Part shown: one piece after another, positions 22,017 through 32,002 of the stretch
How positions within the stretch are numbered: the first letter of the stretch is position 1
How the letters are laid out: each line of letters opens with the position of its first letter
From: Psychromonas sp. B3M02
GTDB lineage: Bacteria; Pseudomonadota; Gammaproteobacteria; Enterobacterales; Psychromonadaceae
Assembly (NCBI RefSeq): GCF_003318165.1
Contig: NZ_QOCB01000039.1
Coordinates: 1 to 64,000 of the forward strand
Direction: 5' to 3'
Length of the DNA: 64,000 nt
Program-made: the position numbers and the translations under genes
Notes under the pieces: generated by a model
Database searches by the model: none
Told to the model about the DNA's origin: nothing
The model's input: only the letters and a program-made list of their open reading frames with translations

Positions 22017-23321
22017 ATGAAAAAAAACGCGCCCTTTATTCTTAGCCTTTTATCAATGGCATTCAGCACTAATGTATTCTCAGTTGACCTCAATATTGCA
22101 ACCGTCAACAACGCGCATATGATGGAGATGAAAGCCCTCACGCCTGAGTTTGAACGTGATAACCCAGACATCAAACTGAAATGGCATATTTATAATGAAG
22201 GCAGTTTACGAATGCGTGCCATTGCCGATATTGCCTCTGCTGGCGGTCATTATGATGTGGTGACCATCGGCTTATATGAAGCGCCCATTTGGGCACAACG
22301 TAACTGGTTAATTCCACTAAAACCAGAAGCAAGCTACGATGAGAACGACCTACTTCCAGCGATCAAAGCCGGCCTATCGTTTGGTGGCGATCTTTATGCA
22401 GCGCCTTTCTATGGCGAAAGCTCAATGTTGATGTACCGTAAAGATATTTTAGAGAAGGCCAACATCTCATTTACAGGTCGCCCAAGCTGGACGGATGTTC
22501 AAAATGCAGCCAAAGCAGTGCATGATCCAGACAACGAGCTTTATGGTATCTGTTTGCGCGGCAAACCAGGCTGGGGTGACAACATGGCGCTAGTCTCAAC
22601 TATCGCTAACAGTTTTGGCGGTCGCTGGTTTGATATGAACTGGCAACCTGAAATCAACAGCACAGCATGGAGCAAAGCCGTTAACTTTTATGTTAATCTG
22701 CTCAACAACTATGGTCCACCTAACCCAGAAAAAAACAGCTTCCCGGAGATCCTTTCTTTATCACGAGAAGGGAAATGTGCGATGTGGGTTGATGCTTCAA
22801 TTGCCGCTTCATTTTTGATGGATGGGAAACAAAGCAAATACTCTGAGTTATGGTCTTATGCTGAAGCCCCTTATCAAGTCACCACCCGTGGTGCGAGTTG
22901 GTTATGGTCTTGGTCATTGGCAATACCCAAAGCGTCTAACCATGTTGATGCAGCTAAAAAATTCATTAGCTGGGCAACGTCTAAGGAATACATCAAAAAA
23001 ATTGCAGGCAAAAATGGTTGGGCAAACATCCCTACCGGCACTCGCTTATCAACCTATAGCAACCAAGATTACATCAACGCTGTTGGTGACTTTGCCAAAG
23101 CAGAATTAGCGGCATTGAATGGCATAGATCCAAACAACAACACCTTCTATCCATCACCTTACTCAAGTGTGCAATTTGTTACCATCCCTGAATTTGTTTC
23201 CATCGCAGGCTTTACCGGACAAAAAATATCAGAAGCGCTACAAGGTAGCATCAGCGTAGAACAAGCACTAGACAGCAGCCAAAAAATCGCCCTCCGTGAA
23301 ATGCGCAGAGCAGGCTACTAA
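22017..23321 (+). CDS. Sugar/polyol ABC transporter substrate-binding protein
   Basis: This is a periplasmic solute-binding protein of family 1 (maltose-binding-like fold), similar in layout to mannitol/sorbitol-binding SmoE types. The 434 residues start with a signal peptide (MKKNAPFILSLLSMAFSTNVFS). Typical features are the early DLNIATVNNAHMMEM strand, YDVVTIGLYEAPIWA at about 75-90, APFYGESSMLMYRKD, and many tryptophans around 270-300. AGGATGG precedes the ATG as ribosome-binding site. No permease or ATPase gene adjoins it, so it is an orphan or works with a transporter elsewhere. It is the only convincing plus-strand gene in the window. Confidence 0.85.
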   Translation: MKKNAPFILSLLSMAFSTNVFSVDLNIATVNNAHMMEMKALTPEFERDNPDIKLKWHIYNEGSLRMRAIADIASAGGHYDVVTIGLYEAPIWAQRNWLIPLKPEASYDENDLLPAIKAGLSFGGDLYAAPFYGESSMLMYRKDILEKANISFTGRPSWTDVQNAAKAVHDPDNELYGICLRGKPGWGDNMALVSTIANSFGGRWFDMNWQPEINSTAWSKAVNFYVNLLNNYGPPNPEKNSFPEILSLSREGKCAMWVDASIAASFLMDGKQSKYSELWSYAEAPYQVTTRGASWLWSWSLAIPKASNHVDAAKKFISWATSKEYIKKIAGKNGWANIPTGTRLSTYSNQDYINAVGDFAKAELAALNGIDPNNNTFYPSPYSSVQFVTIPEFVSIAGFTGQKISEALQGSISVEQALDSSQKIALREMRRAGY

Positions 23322-23337
23322 CCAACAGCCACCAAAG

Positions 23338-23369
23338 AAACATGGCGTCAAATCCCACGCCATGTTTTT
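23338..23369 (+). terminator. Terminator after the binding-protein gene
   Basis: AAACATGGCGT and ACGCCATGTTT form an 11-bp stem with an 8-nt loop, followed by a T run. It begins 17 bp after the stop codon on the plus strand. Confidence 0.9.
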
Positions 23370-23407
23370 CACAATCAGAATCAATGCCTTCGCTCATCGC
23401 ATAACAT

Positions 23408-24081
23408 TGCGATAGCTATCAAACAACGTTTGATTTAGGGGCGCTGACTTTAGTCTGCAGTTTTTTATGTCAAATAAACGAATGCATAGCGATAGCTATC
23501 AAGCAAAGCTTGATTTCGGGGCGCTGGCTTCAGCCTGCCAGTATGCGAGCCATCGCATACAACTATCAGCTTCAATGAGCGAAGCGAACTGATGAAGCAT
23601 TCAAAACATCAAAACACTAAAACTCAACACACTAAATTCAAAAGAAGCAGGCTGAAGCATGCGCCCCAAGGTCAAAACATGTTTCGTAATTTTTATAGAT
23701 AACATAAATAATAAAACTACAATTGTTTCGTTGAACTAAAAAACAAACACAAATGAGAAGCGGCAGCTATCAAGCAAAGCTTGATTTCGGGGCGCTGGCT
23801 TCAGCCTGCAGATCTTTTTGTGTTGGTTTTTAGGTTTTTTCTATCTTTTCAATTACAAAGCAATAACCCCAAAATCGACACACAAAACCAAAACACTGCA
23901 GACTAAAGTCAGCGCCCCTAAAGATGTATCGTAAGTTACATTACATGCACTCAATACAAGTAAGCTAAACTCAATAGCCCAAAGTCAACACACAAAACCA
24001 AAACACTGCAGGCTGAAAAAAGGAATCGCAGAGCTCTTCCGCTCATTGCTCTAGCCTGCCGGCTAATTCGCCCAGCGCCTC
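23408..24081. repeat. Palindromic repeat cluster 3
   Basis: This holds further members of the GGGGCGC...GCGCCCC family: a left half at about 23408-23460, full copies at about 23489-23667 and 23759-23919, and a long-arm unit at about 24007-24081. The two arms of a copy do not always match. For example, the copy at 23489 has a GCGCTGGCTTC left arm and a GAAGCATGCGC right arm. No gene is present. Confidence 0.88.
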
Positions 24082-24146
24082 TAAAGATGTGTCGTAAATT
24101 GCCTTACATTCGCTCAGCGCCCCAAGGCCAACACAAAAACGCATTA

Positions 24147-25523
24147 TTACGGTATCGTCACTATCAACTCATCATCCAATGCGATGAGTTTTGCTTTCAA
24201 TGCCAGCTTTGCTTCATCATCACCGTGTACTATCACTACTTTTGCAGGGCCTTTACGAATACGCTTAATAAAATTTACCAAATTAGATTGATCTGCATGT
24301 GCTGAATAGCCGGAAATAGTATGCACGCCGGCTTTTATATCCAATTTAGCCCCATCAATAAACACATAACCACCGCGTGGACCATATTGCTGAATTTGAC
24401 GGCCTAAGGTGCCATAAGCTTGATACCCCACAAACAACACATCTGCGGTTGGCTCACTAATAAAGCGTTTTAAATAATTGACCACCCTGCCGCCGCTACA
24501 CATCCCACTGGCAGCAATCACAATCGCAGGCTTATCACGTTTAGCCAAATACTCCACTACCTGAATATGCTCTTGATGTGTATCTACCGTATACAAGGCA
24601 TCAAAATTAAGTGGTTGCCTGCCTTGCTTAACACACCTTTTAGCTTCCGCATCCCATAACGTTTGAAACGCTTGATAATGTTCTGTGAACTTAGCTGCCA
24701 TTGGAGAATCCACAATCACCTCAATATCCGCTAACTTTTTAAACTTAGCTTTTGCGGTGATCTGCTCTAACTCATAAAGCAACTCCTAAGTGCGCCCAAT
24801 GCTAAAAGCGGGAGTAATGACGACTCCATTATCACTAATCGCCTTAATTAACACCTTTTCCAAGCTCTTAGCACGCTCACGACGCCCTTGATGATCCTTA
24901 TCACCATAGGTACTTTCAATCACCACAATATCTGCTTTATAAGGGCTTTTAGGAGATGCTAACAAAGGCGAATAATTCGCACCTAGATCCCCAGAAAAAA
25001 CAACACGACTAGATACTTCAGTAACAGGCTTAACATCCACCTCGATATAAGCTGAACCAAGAATATGACCCGCGGGCTGGAACTTAATTTTGGTTTTAAC
25101 CTCCCCAACTAAATCAAGCACAAACCAGCGCTTATAGGGCACTGCAATCAACTGCTCACTTAAACGCGACAAACACGCCTTAATAATTGATTGATTACGC
25201 GTCACGCCGACTTTCAACGCATCTTCAATCACCATAGGCAATAAGGCCGCCGTGGCTTCAGTCGCGATAATAGGCCCAGAAAAACCAGCGGCTAACAAAT
25301 AAGGAAGGCGACCAACATGGTCGATATGGCAGTGTGTGACTAATAAAGCTTGTACCGTACTAATATCAAACTCGATGGATAACAGGTCATCATCACCTCG
25401 TCCTGACGTTTCAGCCCCCTGAAACAAACCACAATCCACCAACACACTATTCGATGAATCAATCACTAATTGATGGCACGAACCAGTCACACCATTAACT
25501 GCACCGTGATGAAGTATTTCCAT
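24147..25523 (-). pseudogene. MBL-fold/beta-CASP RNase-like protein, interrupted by an in-frame amber codon
   Basis: The two halves form one reading frame of about 458 codons, typical for MBL-fold proteins with an RNA-specificity (beta-CASP) domain. The N-terminal half has the zinc motif THCHIDHVGRLPYL, VVFSGDLG and VVIESTYGD. It ends at a TAG (24786-24788) immediately after PAFSIGRT. The frame then continues without a shift as ELLYELEQI, with the beta-CASP VIAASGMCSGGRV and the terminal zinc ligand in SGYSAHADQ. Family members read GRTQELLY here, so CAG to TAG explains the break. It could be a true nonsense mutation, a sequencing error or suppressed. The C-terminal half has only a TTG as a possible restart. 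Confidence 0.85.
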
Positions 25524-25642
25524 GCCCCCTCCTGAAACTCATTAGCTAAATCACTGCAATGAGTATGATCCAAGAGCCAATAAATACAAAAATAGCGTGT
25601 TTGAAATGAGAGGAGAAAACAAAAATAGAAGGGCCAATAAAC

Positions 25643-25686
25643 AAAAAGCACCGTATCCACTTATAACCAGAATACAGTGCTTTTCT
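25643..25686 (-). terminator. Terminator after the GT-sulfotransferase gene at 25710
   Basis: An imperfect stem of AAAGCACCGTAT with ATACAGTGCTTT flanks a 15-nt loop, with a T run on the minus strand after it. It lies just downstream of the gene ending at 25710 and likely ends the region 3 operon. Confidence 0.65.
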
Positions 25687-25709
25687 TTTATATGACCAAA
25701 TTCAGGTAA

Positions 25710-27791
25710 TTACTTTTTAACAGTTAACGGCTTAAAGGTAAGTTGCTGCCCTGTTTCCTTAGCAAACACCTCAATCTTATCGCCTTTTTTACAATGGCTA
25801 GATAAAGGTAAATGCACACCGATATAACGCTCACGCGGGAAGTTAACTTTAGGCTGACCACCATAAAAACCATCAGCAATTATCGTTTCAATGAGTTCAC
25901 CATTACACAACACCTCAAATTCAACCGCATCTGAAGAATGACTATAATAAGCACAACCAATCAACACATTATTAGGGTTAATCGCAAAATGACTATACAC
26001 CCACTGTTTATTCTCTTGGGTTAACGCCATACGTTGTTTGTGAAGAAAGCGCACTTGATTAACACAGGCAATATCTGCTTTATTTTGCTCGCTAATCTGC
26101 TTTCTCAACGCCACTGAAACAGCCTCTTTTTCAATGGTCTTTTTCTTATTTACATTAGCATTTTTCACATCTAATTGAAGATCATAATAACCATTAATCA
26201 AAGCAACACTTTCATCATAACAATCCGTCAAACCAATATAGCCAATCAGGCCAAGTGGCATCGGGTTTAAATTCTTCCGTTGAAAATTAGACGCTGCAGG
26301 ACGCTTTAGGAATTGTTCAATGTCCCCTTTGAAACCATGATGAGTAACATAATGATTAAAATGAGAAATCACTTGCTCAACAGGATCTCGCACAAACGCA
26401 ATGATATGGCGAGCAGACACCATATCCGAATATTGAGGAAAACTAACATGCCCCGAGATCCAAGTATGCTGCATCGTTTTTAATTGGCTTTTCAGTGCAA
26501 AAGGCGATTTCGCTTTATAAATAGTCTCTTTTATTTCTTCAGCCGTAAATTTGGATTTATCACCGTAATCTCCTAATACAACAAACTTGTCTTCTAATGC
26601 CCGTCTAAAACTAGTTCCAGCTGTTTTAGGGATATGAATAAAGAAAAAATTATGATTTAACTCAATTTCACTCAATTCTCTAGATTCAGTTATTGAAAAT
26701 CGGTTTTCTTTATTACCTTTGAAAGCACTATTAACTCCGTTAATAAAAATGGATTTTTCATCATTATTTAACCATGGGTATATGTATTTCTTATTGTTTT
26801 TCAAAGATTTTTTCAATAATCGATTACGTTGAATATCATCCTCACTTTTATGTGTAGGCGCATCTTCTGAGAGTAATCCTGTATTAATACATGGGAATCC
26901 TAGTGTACTTCCCATCAAACCATTAAATCCAAGCTTAAGAAAACGTTGAGTCCACTCTACATGGCCACAACCATACCCTTTGAAAATAGGGTTTAAATAC
27001 CCATTCTTTTCAAAGGCGGCTAAACTAGTTGCAGTGCATTGACCAGTTACCGCTTTAGAAATAAACGGAGAATGAATTTCTCCATTTCCTTTTATTAGCT
27101 TAGCAGGACTTATAACGCGTTTGTGTGCAAAATTAACATGCCCCCACGCCAGTGCAGTTAAAGCCCATCTTTCATCCCAGTTTTCAGCAATAGGTGTACA
27201 GTCATCTTCCAGCAAAATACTTACATCGCAGTGTTCAATTTCATGTAAGTAATAAAGCGCTCTATTTTTATTCGCTACGACACCTGTATTCACCTCGCCC
27301 ATACAAGGAATATTATTTTTATCACACCATGCTTTAGTCCCATCTTGACTGCCGTCATCAGCAACCACCAATGCAGTATTGTCATTAGAGAAAACTCTAA
27401 TATTATTAATATTATCTTGTAATCGCTTTAGACGATTGTAAGTAATAACCGCCACACCAATTTTAATATTCGCTAAAGCACCTTTCTCTAATGACTTAAC
27501 ATCTACAAAGTGGATAGAAGCAGAGGGAGCAAAATAACGAAATAGAGTAAACAGTTGATACGCTTGTACTGGATAATTACCCTCAACAGCGACAACCAAA
27601 TCTTGTAAATATTGCAATTGTTTGAATGTTAAATGAGAGCAACACTTAAACCACTCTATATTAAGATTTACAGCTTCAAGTGATAATAGTTCAGAGTCTA
27701 TCACTCCATTTTTTTGATAATCAGCAAACCCTTTAGGGGCAATTTTACCTTGAACACTTCTATGAATTTTATTTACAATTTTTTTTAACAT
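25710..27791 (-). CDS. Fused glycosyltransferase-sulfotransferase
   Basis: This two-domain protein of 693 residues probably adds and sulfates a capsule sugar. Residues about 105-330 resemble a GT2 fold: IGVAVITYNRLKRL, VVADDGSQDGTKAW and the acidic LLEDDCTPI motif. Residues about 375-610 resemble a cytosolic sulfotransferase: HIPKTAGTSFRRAL is the PAPS 5'-phosphosulfate loop and IIAFVRDPVEQVISHF the 3'-phosphate site. A C-terminal beta-rich tail follows. It is the last gene before a terminator. The fusion suggests that the two reactions act on the same residue, but this is inferred. Confidence 0.8.
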   Translation of the reverse strand: MLKKIVNKIHRSVQGKIAPKGFADYQKNGVIDSELLSLEAVNLNIEWFKCCSHLTFKQLQYLQDLVVAVEGNYPVQAYQLFTLFRYFAPSASIHFVDVKSLEKGALANIKIGVAVITYNRLKRLQDNINNIRVFSNDNTALVVADDGSQDGTKAWCDKNNIPCMGEVNTGVVANKNRALYYLHEIEHCDVSILLEDDCTPIAENWDERWALTALAWGHVNFAHKRVISPAKLIKGNGEIHSPFISKAVTGQCTATSLAAFEKNGYLNPIFKGYGCGHVEWTQRFLKLGFNGLMGSTLGFPCINTGLLSEDAPTHKSEDDIQRNRLLKKSLKNNKKYIYPWLNNDEKSIFINGVNSAFKGNKENRFSITESRELSEIELNHNFFFIHIPKTAGTSFRRALEDKFVVLGDYGDKSKFTAEEIKETIYKAKSPFALKSQLKTMQHTWISGHVSFPQYSDMVSARHIIAFVRDPVEQVISHFNHYVTHHGFKGDIEQFLKRPAASNFQRKNLNPMPLGLIGYIGLTDCYDESVALINGYYDLQLDVKNANVNKKKTIEKEAVSVALRKQISEQNKADIACVNQVRFLHKQRMALTQENKQWVYSHFAINPNNVLIGCAYYSHSSDAVEFEVLCNGELIETIIADGFYGGQPKVNFPRERYIGVHLPLSSHCKKGDKIEVFAKETGQQLTFKPLTVKK

Positions 27792-27871
27792 TATTGTTTA
27801 TTACCAACATAAGTTTAATTATCTTACCCAGACGCTCCATTTAGAATATTTTCTAGCGCTCAAATTAATAT

Positions 27872-29629
27872 TCAGCGCAAGGTAAAATCTTCTCTGTCCA
27901 AAGTAAGCCATTGGCTATAACACGGGTCATGCAATAACTGCTCACCCCATGTTTTTTTCATGTAATTCACTTCACTAGCAAAACGCGCTTGTTTTTCAGG
28001 GGTATCTTCTGTACCACGACTAATCGATTCATGATGTACCATTTCAATGTAGGGAGACCATAAATTGCGATACCCTGCTTGTTGAACCTTTAGACAAAAG
28101 TCCACATCATTAAAAGCAACCGTCAAATGTTCTTCATTAAAACCACCGACCTCTTCAAATACCTCTTTACGAACCGCCAAACAGGCTGCAGTCACAGCCG
28201 ATAAATTTTGAACGACTTGTAAACGTTTAAAATAACCTGGATGCCCTTTCGGGAAATATTTATGAGAATGCCCTGCAACGCCCCCTAACCCGGTGATCAC
28301 TCCGCCATGTTGTAGTTTACCATCGGGATAATAGAGCTTAGCACCGACACAACCAATATCAGGGCGACTCATATTCGCGACCATCTCTGTTAACCAAGAC
28401 TCAGACAGTATTTCAATGTCATTGTTCATTAATACTAACAACTCACCTTTTGCTTGAGTAAATGCAAAGTTATTAATCGCAGAATAGTTAAAAGGCTTAT
28501 CGTATGAAATAAGTCTTATCTTACCTTCCGCTTCAAGCGCCTTGAAATACTCCACACTAGCCAAATCATCGGACTGATTATCTATCAGTAAAATTTCAAA
28601 ATGAGGGTATGAAGTTTTTTTATAGAGTGAGTGAATGCATTGCTTAACCAGTTTTTTAGCATTCTTAGTAGGAATGATAATTGAGACTAAAGGTTGTGAC
28701 TCTGTAATTGGCCAATTTACCTTGTAAGTATTAGCTAGCTTCCCCTGCTCAACAGAAACAACTTGCCCAGCTAACGCATTTTGTAATGCTTTCAAACCGG
28801 CCTGTTCAGCATAAGACTTTTCAGACTCTGCCAAAGCAGTAGAACCTTGAATAGCTCGCCAATGGTATAGCACATAAGGCACATGCACTATTTGTTGGTC
28901 ATGACACTTAGCCACACAACGTAATAACAAATCATAATCCTGGCTACCTTCAAAACCAACACGAAAGCCACCTACCGATTCCACTAACGCTCGCTGATAA
29001 ACACCAACGTGAGAGATGTAATTCATGGAGTACAATAAATCACGATTCCACTGAGGTTTAAAATGAGGCGTTACTCGCTCGCCTTTATCAGTTATTTTAT
29101 CTTCATCACTATAAAGTACTTGTGTGTCAGGACTGTTATGGATCGCTTCAGCCATCGCAGACAACGCATCACTGTGCAACAGATCATCATGATCCAACAA
29201 CACAATATAATCACCAGTCGCCGCAGCTAAACCATCATTAGAAGCTTGTGATATATGACCATTTTCAACTCGTTGAATAACAGTAATTCGCTTGTCTTCC
29301 ATTAACGAGCTGAGATAATCAGTTAACGCTTGATCTTTAGAGGCATCATCAACCAGTATTAATTGCCAATGATGGTAACGTTGCAATAAAACAGACTCAA
29401 CCATCTCTTTAAATAAAGTCAGATCAGGTTGATAGATAGGCACAACAATAGAAAAAGTAGCTTTTAATCGATTAAGCTTGATGCCTGAAAGTAACTTATC
29501 TTGAGCCGTTTTTATTTCAGAATAGCCGCCATCAATAGGTAGCTTCATAAAAAATTTTCGGTATAAACGCGCAAGCCAATCAATTTTTTTTAACTGATTG
29601 CGTATAATAAAAGGGATTAATTTGATCAT
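27872..29629 (-). CDS. Bidomain family 2 glycosyltransferase
   Basis: The 585 residues contain two GT2-type segments. The first (from about 55) has FSIVVPIYQPDLTLFKEMV, LILVDDASKD and LYSDEDKI. The second (from about 310) has LVSIIIPTKNAKKLV, LLIDNQSDDL and VLMNNDIEILS. Such tandem-GT2 proteins often polymerise or extend O antigens and capsules. It is a shorter paralogue of the gene at 32002-34161, with which it shares long near-identical stretches around SHKYFPKGHPGYF. The sugar donor cannot be read from sequence. Confidence 0.88.
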   Translation of the reverse strand: MIKLIPFIIRNQLKKIDWLARLYRKFFMKLPIDGGYSEIKTAQDKLLSGIKLNRLKATFSIVVPIYQPDLTLFKEMVESVLLQRYHHWQLILVDDASKDQALTDYLSSLMEDKRITVIQRVENGHISQASNDGLAAATGDYIVLLDHDDLLHSDALSAMAEAIHNSPDTQVLYSDEDKITDKGERVTPHFKPQWNRDLLYSMNYISHVGVYQRALVESVGGFRVGFEGSQDYDLLLRCVAKCHDQQIVHVPYVLYHWRAIQGSTALAESEKSYAEQAGLKALQNALAGQVVSVEQGKLANTYKVNWPITESQPLVSIIIPTKNAKKLVKQCIHSLYKKTSYPHFEILLIDNQSDDLASVEYFKALEAEGKIRLISYDKPFNYSAINNFAFTQAKGELLVLMNNDIEILSESWLTEMVANMSRPDIGCVGAKLYYPDGKLQHGGVITGLGGVAGHSHKYFPKGHPGYFKRLQVVQNLSAVTAACLAVRKEVFEEVGGFNEEHLTVAFNDVDFCLKVQQAGYRNLWSPYIEMVHHESISRGTEDTPEKQARFASEVNYMKKTWGEQLLHDPCYSQWLTLDREDFTLR

Positions 29630-29701
29630 ATAAAACGCTTATGTAAAGTAATTAAAACCACTACAAACGCATTTCTATAGTGGCTTTAAAATTGCTAAAT
29701 A

Positions 29702-32002
29702 TTAACTACCTTGCTTGAGCTTTGATTCATAACTAATTATTTTTCTTTTAATTATTAACCCTTTAGGCCTTCCTATTAAAGCTATCCTCATTAGATCTAA
29801 AGACACATTCAGGTCAAAACGCTCCATATGAATAGCTAAATCTCTTAACCTATCAACAGGTCTCTCCATTTTTAGTAATCGATCACCAAGGGTTCTCATA
29901 CGGGAATGTAAAAGAGGGAATGCACTAGTACCATTTAGTACAGTGTAATAGGTTTCAATATTTTCAAGTATTTCTTCATCACTAACGTTTAAGATCTGTT
30001 TTGCTCTGCCTTTAATTTCACTTCTTTCTTCGTTTAAAATTTCACGCAAACTGCATGTAGAAATAAAAGCATTAAGACTTTCATAATAAACATTTAAAGT
30101 TTCTTTCGGAATATCTAATTTTAATAAGCCAGGCTTTACAAAAATCCCATTACGATTATTTTTCAACCTTAATGTAGATGCAGGCCTTTTCCTTAGTAAT
30201 AAAGCTAAATACTCTAAATCTGAGCGAATCATTCGATGAAGAATAAAGCCTTTTTGATTGCTAGAAAAGTTTATTTGAGATATTTCCCTATGCTTACCTT
30301 CAACAAAAGGTAAGCCACTTGCATCAATATGTAAGCCATTTTTTTCACATAATAATGGGATATGAACAGTAAATTTTTTAATCTTTTCAAAAGCACTTCT
30401 TGAGATCACAGTTTTAACTTGTGGCCGAATATAGTATTCATTATTTGCAAATGGAGGCAAAAATTCCTCACTATCAACTCCTTGACAAGCCCAATGAATT
30501 GATAACATTTCATTTTCAGGAAAAGAGCCAATAAAATCGTTTATATTTTTTTTAAAACATTTTGGATAGAAAAACTCATCAGCATCTAGACTTAAGCAAT
30601 GTGTAACATTCTTATTTTTAAAAACTTCGTTAGCCAAAAAACTGTAGGATAACCTTTGCATATTAGGGTTAATTCCGCTTTCGTCAGAGTCTTTATCAAT
30701 CCAATCTGTAATGAAATACTTAACGGATTGATACTTACTACAAATCTTATCTAAAACCTCAATCGTCCTATCTGATGTTCTATTTACAGCTAAATAGATA
30801 TGATTAAAACCGAAATGATGATAATGATGAACCCATTCATGAATATATGCAGATTCATCTTTAATAACTGCTATAACAGCAGTTTCATTACAAATAGCTG
30901 GGTTACTTTTTTTATTTTGGAACATAGTTAATAAAGACATAATATGATTATCTTCAGGGTTTAGCTTTTTTGCTTTTTCCATAATTAGAATTGCACTTTC
31001 TAAATAATCCTCGTTTAAAAAAGCAGCCAATTTACATAAAAAATCACAAAACTCTTGAACTTTATTATTTTCCTCTTTATCCATAGCCCATCTAACGACA
31101 TCTTGAAGTACTTTTGTCTCATTTACTTCTTTTGTTTGTTCGTTAATTGTCTGCTCTTTAGAGTTTTCTAACTTAATAAAATCATTATTGTGAATTAAAT
31201 TGTCATTAATCCACTTTAGATCTTTTGTCGCATGCTTCTTTGTTTTCTCGAGCAACTCATCATCATAAAAAACGGCTGTAGACTGCTCAGGGGAGAGGTT
31301 TATGAGATAATCAGAAATTTCAGTTGAAAAAACACCTTTATGTAGCTCGTTCATTTTTCTTAATACTTCAGACTCAATGAAGGTGAGACTACGATTAACT
31401 TTTTTATTTTTTACAACAAATTTATTTGCTTTAATGCCTAATAATTGAGCAAAAGAATCGTATATATCAGCTTTACAGCTATCGTAATTTAAAACGGTCA
31501 GTTCATTCTCAAAAACTTTATTGTAGTTCTCGAGAAAGCGCCGTTGTGGCTTATACCCCATACCTTCTCTTTCCCCGAATCGAAATGTAAAGCCATGCCT
31601 CTTTACCCCTTGTAAATAGTTAGAATAAAGTAACTCATAAACACTTCTCGCATAAGCAATAACATTTACCGATATATTATTTTTTTGACAAATATCATTT
31701 ACCATCTTTATGGCCAAAGGAGATATATTCTGTAATGTTTCACTACTGATAATGGCTTTTTTATTCTTTTTAAAATATACGCTTAATATTAACCTTTCAG
31801 CCTCTTCCCAGTTTTCACTATTGCAAGCATGAAATAACAAAACACCGTTACCTGCTGTAATCTTTCCATCTTTAGCACTAGGGTTTAAATCAGCATAATC
31901 CACGCCTTGCTTGCTCAATTTTTCGACATTCAACGATAGCCAAGATTGAATAGCTGATGAACCCGTTTTGCTAAGCCCAATATGTATATATAACTTTTTC
32001 AT
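29702..32002 (-). CDS. Fused sulfotransferase-like and GT92/GT2-like protein
   Basis: This 766-residue protein opens with a sulfotransferase-like PAPS loop (YIHIGLSKTGSSAIQSW) and a fold of about 250 residues including VIAYARSVYELLYSNY. After a helical linker there is a glycosyltransferase segment (about 375-620): VIAVIKDESAYIHEWVHHYH, then CLSLDADEFFYP, as in GT92 and related GT2 families. The last 50 residues carry an RDxA...LM...RPKG module shared with three other proteins in the locus. Its ATG overlaps the TAA of the upstream glycosyltransferase gene by one base. The domain order is the reverse of the 25710-27791 fusion. Confidence 0.78.
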   Translation of the reverse strand: MKKLYIHIGLSKTGSSAIQSWLSLNVEKLSKQGVDYADLNPSAKDGKITAGNGVLLFHACNSENWEEAERLILSVYFKKNKKAIISSETLQNISPLAIKMVNDICQKNNISVNVIAYARSVYELLYSNYLQGVKRHGFTFRFGEREGMGYKPQRRFLENYNKVFENELTVLNYDSCKADIYDSFAQLLGIKANKFVVKNKKVNRSLTFIESEVLRKMNELHKGVFSTEISDYLINLSPEQSTAVFYDDELLEKTKKHATKDLKWINDNLIHNNDFIKLENSKEQTINEQTKEVNETKVLQDVVRWAMDKEENNKVQEFCDFLCKLAAFLNEDYLESAILIMEKAKKLNPEDNHIMSLLTMFQNKKSNPAICNETAVIAVIKDESAYIHEWVHHYHHFGFNHIYLAVNRTSDRTIEVLDKICSKYQSVKYFITDWIDKDSDESGINPNMQRLSYSFLANEVFKNKNVTHCLSLDADEFFYPKCFKKNINDFIGSFPENEMLSIHWACQGVDSEEFLPPFANNEYYIRPQVKTVISRSAFEKIKKFTVHIPLLCEKNGLHIDASGLPFVEGKHREISQINFSSNQKGFILHRMIRSDLEYLALLLRKRPASTLRLKNNRNGIFVKPGLLKLDIPKETLNVYYESLNAFISTCSLREILNEERSEIKGRAKQILNVSDEEILENIETYYTVLNGTSAFPLLHSRMRTLGDRLLKMERPVDRLRDLAIHMERFDLNVSLDLMRIALIGRPKGLIIKRKIISYESKLKQGS

